6,075 bases of DNA from NCBI GenBank assembly GCA_947586295.1, contig CANPXQ010000060.1:1-6075 (forward strand), written 5' to 3'. The translations under genes and the position numbers were made by a program. The number at the start of each line of letters is the position of its first letter. The stretch's first letter is position 1. The notes beneath the pieces were generated by a model. That model worked only from the letters and a program-made list of their open reading frames with translations. It had not been told where the DNA came from and did no database searches. This DNA is from an uncultured Bacilli bacterium. Its GTDB lineage: Bacteria > Bacillota_I > Bacilli_A > RF39 > UBA660. Positions 1 to 4,736 of this stretch are shown here, one piece after another.

Positions 1-148
1 TAGAGCCGATGTTGATTATGCTACGGCTGAAGCTAATACTACTTATGGTAAGATTGGAGTTAAAGTATGGATTTATAAAAATGAAATTTTACCAAGTAAA
101 AAGGCTGTGAAGGGAGCTGATAAACATGTTGATGCCAAAGAGAACTAA
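1..148 (+). CDS. rpsC: 30S ribosomal protein S3, C-terminal fragment
   Basis: This is the last 48 codons of S3, cut by the left edge of the window; the reading frame begins at base 2 and ends at TAA 146-148. S3 sits on the head of the small subunit at the mRNA entry channel and has helicase activity on incoming mRNA. The visible part reads [20 protein letters not shown] followed by [14 protein letters not shown], which matches the end of the S3 C-terminal domain (family consensus [26 protein letters not shown]). It then has a short charged tail ending in AKEN. The fragment is followed by rplP, as expected in the S10 cluster, and overlaps it by 23 bases in a different frame. The start and the KH domain lie outside the window. 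Confidence 0.95.
   Translation, partial: RADVDYATAEANTTYGKIGVKVWIYKNEILPSKKAVKGADKHVDAKEN
111..116 (+). promoter_or_regulatory. Ribosome binding site of rplP
   Basis: AGGGAG lies nine bases before ATG 126, inside the rpsC coding sequence. It supports the start at 126 (protein MLMPKR) over the in-frame ATG at 132, which would be 15 bases away. MLMPKR also matches the usual L16 N terminus. Confidence 0.7.
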
Positions 149-551
149 ATATCGTAAATCTCATCGTTTAAGTTATGATGGCAAAGCAAAAGGTAATACG
201 GAATTATCCTTTGGTGAATATGGATTGAAAGCTTTAGAAGGTGGATGGATTTCTGCTCGCCAAATAGAAGCTGCCAGAATAGCGATGACTCGTTATATGA
301 AACGGGGAGGTAAAGTATTTATTAATATTTTCCCTCATATGCCTAGAACTAAAAAACCTTTAGAAACTCGTCAAGGTAAAGGTAAAGGTAACGTTGAAGA
401 ATGGGTAGCTGTTGTAAAAACTGGTAAGATTATGTTTGAAATTACCGGTGTAGATGAAGCTACAGCCAGAGAAGCTTTAAGACTTGCTTCTCATAAGCTA
501 TCAATTAAAACTAAATTTATAAAGAAGGATGGTGATTCTCTTGGAAATTAA
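126..551 (+). CDS. rplP: 50S ribosomal protein L16
   Basis: L16 is a late-assembling large-subunit protein that contacts the A-site tRNA region near the peptidyl transferase centre. The protein is 141 aa, normal for the family. It begins [11 protein letters not shown] and carries the family signatures [10 protein letters not shown] (29-38), [20 protein letters not shown] (44-63), [12 protein letters not shown] (69-80), [19 protein letters not shown] (84-102) and [12 protein letters not shown] (114-125). The start at 126 is chosen from the Shine-Dalgarno site at 111-116 and the conserved N terminus. The gene starts within rpsC and its end overlaps the start of rpmC, so translation is probably coupled on both sides. 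Oddities: the usually conserved RMG before GKGKG is RQG (82-84), and the usual KLPIKT near the end is KLSIKT (proline to serine at 126). The identity is secure. Confidence 0.97.
   Translation: MLMPKRTKYRKSHRLSYDGKAKGNTELSFGEYGLKALEGGWISARQIEAARIAMTRYMKRGGKVFINIFPHMPRTKKPLETRQGKGKGNVEEWVAVVKTGKIMFEITGVDEATAREALRLASHKLSIKTKFIKKDGDSLGN
525..536 (+). promoter_or_regulatory. Ribosome binding site deciding the rpmC start
   Basis: AAGGATGGTGAT resembles the full anti-Shine-Dalgarno complement AAGGAGGTGAT with one inserted base. It sits four bases before TTG 541. The ATG at 529 lies inside this element and has no properly spaced site of its own, so the TTG is the likelier start of rpmC. Confidence 0.55.
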
Positions 552-744
552 AGAACTAAGAAAATTATCTGATAAAGATCTTTTAAAAAAGATTAAAGAA
601 TCAAAAGAGGAATTATTTACGAAAAGAATGCAACTTGCTAATGGTACTTTAGAAAAACCAAAACAAATTGCTTCTTTAAGACGAGATGTTGCTAGAATGA
701 AAACTATTCTTAAAGAAAGAGAATTAAATGGAGGTGTTAAATAA
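541..744 (+). CDS. rpmC: 50S ribosomal protein L29
   Basis: L29 is a small two-helix large-subunit protein near the nascent peptide exit, where it borders the docking site for trigger factor and SRP. From TTG 541 it is 67 aa, beginning [14 protein letters not shown], which aligns with the family N terminus (MK-xELRxLSxxEL). It contains the helical [20 protein letters not shown] segment and the signature [15 protein letters not shown] (41-55), followed by ILKEREL. The alternative start ATG 529 would add MVIL; it is disfavoured because it lies within the apparent ribosome binding site and the extra residues do not match the family. The gene overlaps rplP by 11 bases, and its stop TAA shares one base with the rpsQ start in TAATG. 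The product is secure; the exact start is less so. Confidence 0.93.
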   Translation: MEIKELRKLSDKDLLKKIKESKEELFTKRMQLANGTLEKPKQIASLRRDVARMKTILKERELNGGVK

Positions 745-1001
745 TGACTGATAATAAACCAGTGTTAGTAGGAAGAGTTGTTAGTGCTGGAAATAATAAA
801 ACAATTACTGTTTTAGTTGAAACAGCTAAAAAACACCCTCTATATAATAAGCGGGTAAAATATTCTAAAAAATATGCCGCTCATGATGAAAATAATAAAG
901 CAAAAGTAGGAGATACAGTAAAAATTAGAATGACAAGACCATTATCTAAAACTAAAAGATATGAATTAGTTGAAGTTTTAATTGATGCTGTAATCCTTTA
1001 G
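744..1001 (+). CDS. rpsQ: 30S ribosomal protein S17
   Basis: S17 is a primary 16S rRNA binder with an OB fold that acts early in assembly of the small-subunit body. The protein is 85 aa, the usual length. Family motifs are [19 protein letters not shown] (8-26), [20 protein letters not shown] (31-50), KVGDTVKI (54-61) and [16 protein letters not shown] (64-79). The start is supported by GGAGGTG at 730-736, seven bases upstream, and by the TAATG overlap with the rpmC stop. One departure is methionine at residue 63, directly before TRPLSKTK, where most homologues have glutamate (ETRPLSKTK). The stop TAG forms the first bases of the rplN ribosome binding site. Confidence 0.97.
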   Translation: MTDNKPVLVGRVVSAGNNKTITVLVETAKKHPLYNKRVKYSKKYAAHDENNKAKVGDTVKIRMTRPLSKTKRYELVEVLIDAVIL

Positions 1002-1012
1002 GAGGTATTGTT

Positions 1013-1381
1013 ATGGTAATGCAAGAATCAAGACTTAATGTTGCTGATAATAGTGGCGCTCGGGAACTTTTAGTTATAAGAGTTATGGGTGGTTCTAAAG
1101 TAAAATATGGTAATATTGGCGATGTTGTTGTTGGCACAGTAAAAAAAGCCATTCCTAACAGTCCTGTTAAAAAAGGTAAAGTTGTAAAAGCTGTCATTGT
1201 TCGTACAGTTGATGGTGTTAGACGTCCTGATGGCTCTTATATTAAATTTTCCGATAATGCCTGTGTATTAATAAAAGATGATAAGTCTCCTGTAGGAACA
1301 CGGGTTCTTGGACCAGTTGCTAGAGAATTAAGAGAAAAAGATTATATGAAAATTGTTTCTTTAGCACCGGAAGTTTTATAG
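1013..1381 (+). CDS. rplN: 50S ribosomal protein L14
   Basis: L14 is a five-stranded barrel protein on the large-subunit interface. It forms intersubunit bridges with 16S rRNA and is the docking surface for the silencing factor RsfS. The length of 122 aa is exactly typical. It begins [19 protein letters not shown] and contains [14 protein letters not shown] (33-46), [14 protein letters not shown] (52-65), the signature around [19 protein letters not shown] (69-87) and the canonical end [10 protein letters not shown]. The start at 1013 has AGGAGGT at 1000-1006 with a six-base spacer, and this site overlaps the rpsQ stop. It is the first gene of the spc part of the cluster, but only 11 bases separate it from rpsQ and no promoter is visible, so it is probably co-transcribed with the S10 part. 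Confidence 0.98.
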   Translation: MVMQESRLNVADNSGARELLVIRVMGGSKVKYGNIGDVVVGTVKKAIPNSPVKKGKVVKAVIVRTVDGVRRPDGSYIKFSDNACVLIKDDKSPVGTRVLGPVARELREKDYMKIVSLAPEVL

Positions 1382-1389
1382 GAGGTATT

Positions 1390-1713
1390 ATGAAAATTAA
1401 AGTTGGAGATAATGTAAAAATTATTGCAGGTAAAGATCGCGGTAAAGAAGGAAAAGTCATAAAGACTTTAAAAAGTGAAAATAAAGTTGTTGTTGAAGGA
1501 CTTAATATGATAAAAAAGCATAGTAAGCCTACTAATAATAATGATAAAGGTGGAATATTTGATATTGAAGCACCAATTCATGTATCAAATGTTAAAAAGG
1601 TAGAAAGTTCTAAAGCACCAAAAAATGTTGAAAAAAAAGCAGTTAAAGAAAAAAATAAGGTAGAAAAAGAAGAAAAGACTGTGAAAAAAACTACCAAGAA
1701 AGCGAGTAAGTAG
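1390..1713 (+). CDS. rplX: 50S ribosomal protein L24 with an atypical lysine-rich C-terminal tail
   Basis: L24 is a primary 23S rRNA binder that starts large-subunit assembly and lies near the exit tunnel. The protein is 107 aa. Residues 1-68 are clearly L24: [20 protein letters not shown] is the KOW motif region, followed by [16 protein letters not shown] (33-48) and [15 protein letters not shown] (54-68). The usual remainder (roughly VDPKTGxxTRVGYKxxDGKKVRxxKKSG) is absent. In its place, residues 73-107 are a low-complexity tail with 14 lysines in 35 residues plus Glu, Val, Thr and Ala. Neither other frame there encodes the missing segment, so a simple frameshift does not explain it. The ribosome binding site AGGAGGT (1380-1386) overlaps the rplN stop and is only three bases from the ATG. 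rplE follows after three bases. Confidence 0.95.
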   Translation: MKIKVGDNVKIIAGKDRGKEGKVIKTLKSENKVVVEGLNMIKKHSKPTNNNDKGGIFDIEAPIHVSNVKKVESSKAPKNVEKKAVKEKNKVEKEEKTVKKTTKKASK

Positions 1714-1716
1714 AAT

Positions 1717-2256
1717 ATGAGTAATTTTAAAGAATTATATAATAAAAGTATTGTGCCAAGTTTAATGGAAGAATATAAATATTCATCTGTTATGGCTGTA
1801 CCTCGTTTAGAAAAAATTGTTATTAATGTTGGTGTTGGTGAAGGAAGTCGTGATGAAAAATTCATTAATGCGGCTGTAAAAGATTTAGAATTGATTACTG
1901 GTCAAAAACCTGTTGTAACAAAAGCTCATAAATCAATAGCAGGTTTTAAAATAAGAGAAGGACAACAAATTGGTGTTAAAGTTACTTTAAGAGGTGAAAA
2001 TATGTATTATTTCCTTGAAAAGTTAATTAAAGTTGGACTTCCAAGAGTACGTGATTTTAGAGGAGTTTCCCCTCATTCATTTGATGGGTTTGGAAATTAT
2101 ACAATTGGTATTAAAGAACAATTAATATTTCCAGAAATAGAATATGATGAAGTTGTTAAAGTAAGAGGAATGGATATTGTTTTTGTAACTACAGCAAAAA
2201 CAAATGAAGAAGCTAAAAGTTTACTTAAAGGCTTTGGAATGCCATTTAGGAATTAA
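1717..2256 (+). CDS. rplE: 50S ribosomal protein L5
   Basis: L5 binds 5S rRNA, anchors it in the central protuberance and contacts the P-site tRNA. The protein is 179 aa, as in Bacillus. Motifs are [20 protein letters not shown] (29-48), the family signature [20 protein letters not shown] (59-78), [20 protein letters not shown] (80-99), [20 protein letters not shown] (108-127) and [20 protein letters not shown] (134-153), ending GMPFRN. Most homologues have FDGRGNY where this protein has FDGFGNY (phenylalanine at 125). The start ATG lies three bases after the rplX stop and has no clear Shine-Dalgarno sequence; only weak purine stretches (AAGAAAG, GAG) precede it. Translation probably depends on ribosomes finishing rplX. 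Confidence 0.97.
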   Translation: MSNFKELYNKSIVPSLMEEYKYSSVMAVPRLEKIVINVGVGEGSRDEKFINAAVKDLELITGQKPVVTKAHKSIAGFKIREGQQIGVKVTLRGENMYYFLEKLIKVGLPRVRDFRGVSPHSFDGFGNYTIGIKEQLIFPEIEYDEVVKVRGMDIVFVTTAKTNEEAKSLLKGFGMPFRN

Positions 2257-2267
2257 GGAGGTTCGTT

Positions 2268-2453
2268 ATGGCTAAAAAAAGTATGATAATAAAAAATAAG
2301 AGAAATCCTAAATTCTCAACTCGCTCTTATACAAGATGTAATCGTTGTGGTAGACCACATGCAGTACTTAGAAAATATGGAATATGTCGTATTTGTTTTA
2401 GAGAATTAGCTAACGAAGGTAAATTACCTGGCGTTAAGAAATCTAGTTGGTAG
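2268..2453 (+). CDS. rpsN: 30S ribosomal protein S14, zinc-binding type Z (rpsZ / rpsN1)
   Basis: S14 binds the head of the small subunit next to S3 and S10. This is the short zinc-dependent form: 61 aa, with paired cysteines C24-x2-C27 (CNRC) and C40-x2-C43 (CRIC) forming a four-cysteine zinc site, and the typical end [19 protein letters not shown]. The long zinc-free paralogue is about 89 aa and lacks these cysteines. The start is supported by AAGGAGGT at 2255-2262 with five bases before the ATG, a site that begins inside the rplE stop codon. The position between rplE and rpsH is the standard one. Zinc-starved Bacillus replaces this form with a C-minus S14; whether this organism has such a second copy cannot be seen here. 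Confidence 0.97.
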   Translation: MAKKSMIIKNKRNPKFSTRSYTRCNRCGRPHAVLRKYGICRICFRELANEGKLPGVKKSSW

Positions 2454-2468
2454 AAGGAGGAATAATAG

Positions 2469-2867
2469 ATGTTTGTACAAGATAAAATCGCTGATATGTT
2501 AACAAGAATTCGTAATGCGAATCAAATGAAATATCCTACAGTAGAAGTTGTTGGTACAAAAATGACTTTAGGAATTGCTGAAATTCTAAAAAAAGAAGGA
2601 TATATTGCTGATTATGTATACGAAAAAGATACTAAAGGTGATCGTTTAACTTTGACTTTAAAATATGGTGAAAAGAAAGAAAAAGTTATTACAGGATTAA
2701 AAAGAATTAGTAAATCTGGTTTAAGAGTTTATGTTAAAGCAGATGAAGTTCCTCGAGTATTAAATGGACTAGGTATTGCTATTATTTCTACTTCTTTAGG
2801 TCTAATGACTGATAAAGAAGCAAGAGAAAAAAAGTTAGGAGGCGAAGTTCTTGCCTATATTTGGTAA
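2469..2867 (+). CDS. rpsH: 30S ribosomal protein S8
   Basis: S8 is a primary binder of 16S rRNA helix 21 in the central platform. In E. coli it is also the translational repressor of the spc operon. The protein is 132 aa, as is usual. Motifs are [19 protein letters not shown] (5-23), [12 protein letters not shown] (35-46), [15 protein letters not shown] (74-88), [20 protein letters not shown] (94-113) and the end GGEVLAYIW. The rRNA-binding STSxGxMT loop has leucine 110 where K, R or Q is usual, and SKPGLRVY reads SKSGLRVY. The N terminus [11 protein letters not shown] is slightly longer and different from the common MTDPIADML. GAAGGAGG at 2453-2460, eight bases before the ATG, fixes the start. 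No hairpin resembling the S8 binding site is visible near rplE, so autoregulation is not supported from this sequence. Confidence 0.97.
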   Translation: MFVQDKIADMLTRIRNANQMKYPTVEVVGTKMTLGIAEILKKEGYIADYVYEKDTKGDRLTLTLKYGEKKEKVITGLKRISKSGLRVYVKADEVPRVLNGLGIAIISTSLGLMTDKEAREKKLGGEVLAYIW

Positions 2868-2873
2868 GGTTAT

Positions 2874-3410
2874 ATGAGTAGAATTGGTGAAAGAAAATTA
2901 ACTATTCCTGAAGGCGTTACTGTTACATTAAATGATAAAACTCTTAATGTTAAAGGTAGTAAAGGAGAACTTAATCTAACTATTGATAATTTAATTGATG
3001 TAGAAGTTGTAGATAATACATTAATTACCAAACAAAAAAAGCCTTCTAAAAGAGCTAACATTATGCAAGGTACGATGAATTCTTTAATTAATAATATGTT
3101 AATTGGTGTTTCTCGAGGATTTGAAAAATCATTAGAAGCAGTTGGTGTTGGTTATCGTTTTAATGTTCAAGGTAGTAAATTAACAATTAATGCGGGATAT
3201 TCTCATCCTGTTGTAATAGAAGCCCCTCAAGGTTTATCTATAACTAGTGAAAGTAATACGGAAATAACTGTTCACGGGATTGATAAACAACGTGTTTCAG
3301 AATTTGCAGCGAAGATTAGAGAAGTTAGAGAACCTGAACCTTATAAAGGAAAGGGTATAAGATATAAAGATGAACATGTACGTCATAAAGACGGAAAGAA
3401 AGCGGCATAA
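2874..3410 (+). CDS. rplF: 50S ribosomal protein L6
   Basis: L6 sits at the base of the L7/L12 stalk near the sarcin-ricin loop and supports GTPase factor binding. The protein is 178 aa, the usual length, with two related alpha/beta domains. Domain 1 begins MSRIGERKLTIPEGVTV and has VKGSKGEL (26-33, where PKG is commoner than SKG). Domain 2 has NNMLIGVSRGFEKSLEAVGV (73-92), GYSHPVV (108-114), GIDKQRVSEFAAKIREVREP (135-154) and the family signature PEPYKGKGIRYKDEHVRHKDGKK (154-176). The start follows the rpsH stop by six bases. The only ribosome binding candidate is TAAGGT at 2865-2870, just three bases from ATG and overlapping the stop, so coupling to rpsH translation is likely. Confidence 0.97.
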   Translation: MSRIGERKLTIPEGVTVTLNDKTLNVKGSKGELNLTIDNLIDVEVVDNTLITKQKKPSKRANIMQGTMNSLINNMLIGVSRGFEKSLEAVGVGYRFNVQGSKLTINAGYSHPVVIEAPQGLSITSESNTEITVHGIDKQRVSEFAAKIREVREPEPYKGKGIRYKDEHVRHKDGKKAA

Positions 3411-3421
3411 GGAGGTAAATT

Positions 3422-3778
3422 ATGATAAAGAAAGAAGCAAATAACATAGCTCGAAAAAGAAGACATTTAAGAGTTCGAAAAAATGTTTCTGGTACTAAAG
3501 AAATTCCAAGATTAAATGTTTTTCGTTCTAATAGTGGAATCTATGCCCAAGTTATCGATGATGTAACTGGAAAAACTTTAGCAAGTTCATCAAATTTAGA
3601 ATTAAAAATTAAAAATGGTGGTAATATTGAAGCTGCTAAGGCAGTTGGAAAAGATATTGCTGAAAAATGTAAAAAATTAAAAATAAAGAAAGTTGTATTT
3701 GACCGTGGTGGTTACCAATATCATGGTAGAGTTTCTGCTCTTGCCGATGCCGCAAGAGAAGCAGGGCTAGAATTTTAA
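3422..3778 (+). CDS. rplR: 50S ribosomal protein L18
   Basis: L18 binds 5S rRNA and, with L5, attaches it to the central protuberance. The protein is 118 aa, within the family range. It has a basic N terminus with [15 protein letters not shown] (11-25), then [20 protein letters not shown] (28-47), GKTLASSS (50-57), an alanine- and lysine-rich helix and the C-terminal [20 protein letters not shown] (91-110) ending AREAGLEF, all diagnostic. The commonly found RSNKHIYAQ reads RSNSGIYAQ here, so two usually basic or polar residues at the 5S rRNA contact are changed. The start has AAGGAGGT at 3409-3416 with a five-base spacer, beginning within the rplF stop codon. rpsE follows after nine bases. 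Confidence 0.97.
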   Translation: MIKKEANNIARKRRHLRVRKNVSGTKEIPRLNVFRSNSGIYAQVIDDVTGKTLASSSNLELKIKNGGNIEAAKAVGKDIAEKCKKLKIKKVVFDRGGYQYHGRVSALADAAREAGLEF

Positions 3779-3787
3779 GGAGGATGC

Positions 3788-4291
3788 ATGAGAAATCAAA
3801 AGTTTGACCAAAAGAAAAGTTTATTAGAAGAAAAGGTTATTTCTATTGGCCGGGTTACTAAAGTAACTCAAGGTGGTAGACATTTTAGATTTTCGGCAAC
3901 CGTAGCTGTTGGAAATAGAAAAGGTTTAATTGGTATTGGTAATGGAAAAGCTAACGAAGTACCTGAAGCTATAAAGAAAGCTTTACAAGCAGCTCAAAAG
4001 AATGTAGTTAAGGTTTCATTGTTAGACAATAGAACTATTCCTCACGAAGCAACTGCTAAAGTTGGACGTTCTGTAGTATTATTAAAACCTGCTAAAGAAG
4101 GTCGCGGTATTATTGCTGGTGGAGCAGCTAGAGCAGTATTAGAATTAGCCGGTGTTAAAGATATAGTATCAAAATCACTTGGCTCAAATACGCAAGTAAA
4201 TGTTGCTAAGGCAACCTTAGAAGCATTACTTATGCAAAGAACCCCAGAACATATTGCAATGCTACGGGGTAAGAAAGTTGAGGAGTTATAA
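3788..4291 (+). CDS. rpsE: 30S ribosomal protein S5
   Basis: S5 lies at the back of the small subunit by the mRNA entry, takes part in decoding accuracy, and carries the spectinomycin-contact loop. The protein is 167 aa. The N-terminal double-stranded-RNA-binding-like domain spans about 14-79: [20 protein letters not shown] (14-33), [20 protein letters not shown] (33-52), [14 protein letters not shown] (53-66). The C-terminal domain has [19 protein letters not shown] (84-102), [20 protein letters not shown] (104-123) and [20 protein letters not shown] (128-147), ending RGKKVEEL. The spectinomycin loop ([10 protein letters not shown]) keeps the conserved glycines and shows no obvious deletion. 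AAGGAGG at 3777-3783, four bases before the ATG, sets the start. The next gene should be rpmD (L30) but is instead rplO, one base after this stop. Confidence 0.97.
   Translation: MRNQKFDQKKSLLEEKVISIGRVTKVTQGGRHFRFSATVAVGNRKGLIGIGNGKANEVPEAIKKALQAAQKNVVKVSLLDNRTIPHEATAKVGRSVVLLKPAKEGRGIIAGGAARAVLELAGVKDIVSKSLGSNTQVNVAKATLEALLMQRTPEHIAMLRGKKVEEL
4280..4285 (+). promoter_or_regulatory. Ribosome binding site deciding the rplO start
   Basis: GAGGAG lies inside the rpsE coding end, seven bases before ATG 4293. It supports that ATG over the in-frame ATG at 4254. The latter lies within rpsE and would add 13 residues ([13 protein letters not shown]) unlike any L15 N terminus. Confidence 0.75.
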
Positions 4292-4292
4292 T

Positions 4293-4736
4293 ATGAAATT
4301 AGAAAATTTACCTAGAAGTAATGAAACTAAAAGTATAAAAAGAGTAGGTCGTGGACCTGGTAGTGGTATGGGTAAAACCTCAACTCGTGGTGAAAAAGGC
4401 CAAAAGGCGCGTAGTGGTTCTTCAATTAAAGCTTGGTTTCAAGGTGGACAAACACCACTTCATAGAAGAATTCCTATTAGAGGATTTAATAATAAAAACT
4501 TTACAGTTAGATATGCAACATTAAACTTATCTGATTTAGAAAAATTCTTTAATGATGGTGATGTTGTTACTCCAGAAATTTTAAAAGAAAGAAAAATTAT
4601 TAAAAAAGAATTAAATGGTATTAAAATTCTAGCGGGTGGTGAACTTACCAAAAAATTAACTGTTAGAGCACATCGTTTTACGACTGCCGCTGTAACAAAA
4701 ATTGAAAACGCTGGTGGCAAAGCTGAGGTGATTTAG
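4293..4736 (+). CDS. rplO: 50S ribosomal protein L15
   Basis: L15 is a large-subunit protein with a long basic N-terminal extension that threads into 23S rRNA and helps late assembly. From ATG 4293 it is 147 aa, typical for the family. Signatures are MKLENLPRS at the N terminus, then [20 protein letters not shown] (18-37), [20 protein letters not shown] (38-57), [13 protein letters not shown] (58-70) and the C-terminal domain with [19 protein letters not shown] (78-96), [20 protein letters not shown] (109-128) and [12 protein letters not shown]. The common FEGGQ reads FQGGQ (residue 50). The start is chosen from GAGGAG at 4280-4285 and the conserved MKL start. The stop TAG directly abuts the secY ATG. 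rpmD is missing between rpsE and this gene. Confidence 0.97.
   Translation: MKLENLPRSNETKSIKRVGRGPGSGMGKTSTRGEKGQKARSGSSIKAWFQGGQTPLHRRIPIRGFNNKNFTVRYATLNLSDLEKFFNDGDVVTPEILKERKIIKKELNGIKILAGGELTKKLTVRAHRFTTAAVTKIENAGGKAEVI
4725..4732 (+). promoter_or_regulatory. Ribosome binding site of secY
   Basis: GAGGTGAT, inside the last codons of rplO, pairs well with the 16S rRNA 3' end and lies four bases before ATG 4737. secY begins immediately after the rplO stop with no gap, so the two are probably translated in a coupled way. Confidence 0.7.

Noticed and set aside
1001..1012. A possible promoter or terminator separating the S10 and spc parts.
   Set aside because: The gap is 11 bases filled by the rplN ribosome binding site; no stem-loop with a T-run and no -35/-10 pair can be argued for in such A+T-rich coding DNA.
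952..1197. Minus-strand open frame of 81 codons opposite rpsQ/rplN.
   Set aside because: It lies wholly opposite two certain ribosomal genes, its translation is hydrophobic and Thr/Leu rich without family motifs, and no ribosome binding site supports it.
1606..1713. The L24 tail as the result of a frameshift or an inserted foreign gene.
   Set aside because: The frame is open to a normal stop, other frames lack the missing L24 segment, and base composition matches the surroundings.
1690..1760. A possible S8 autoregulatory hairpin near the rplE start, as in the E. coli spc operon.
   Set aside because: By eye no stem resembling 16S helix 21 is present, and the gap is only three bases.
1578..1865. 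Minus-strand open frame of 95 codons opposite rplX/rplE, rich in Phe, Leu and Ser.
   Set aside because: It is the mirror image of the lysine-rich L24 tail (AAA read as TTT = Phe), so the composition is a by-product of the other strand.
2870..3061. Minus-strand open frame of 63 codons opposite rplF.
   Set aside because: It is a shadow of the L6 N-terminal coding sequence with no independent evidence.
4254..4292. Upstream in-frame ATG that would extend L15 by 13 residues.
   Set aside because: It lies inside rpsE, the added residues do not match L15, and GAGGAG at 4280-4285 points to ATG 4293.
4460..4720. Minus-strand open frame of 86 codons opposite rplO.
   Set aside because: It is a shadow of L15; no recognisable domain and no start signal.
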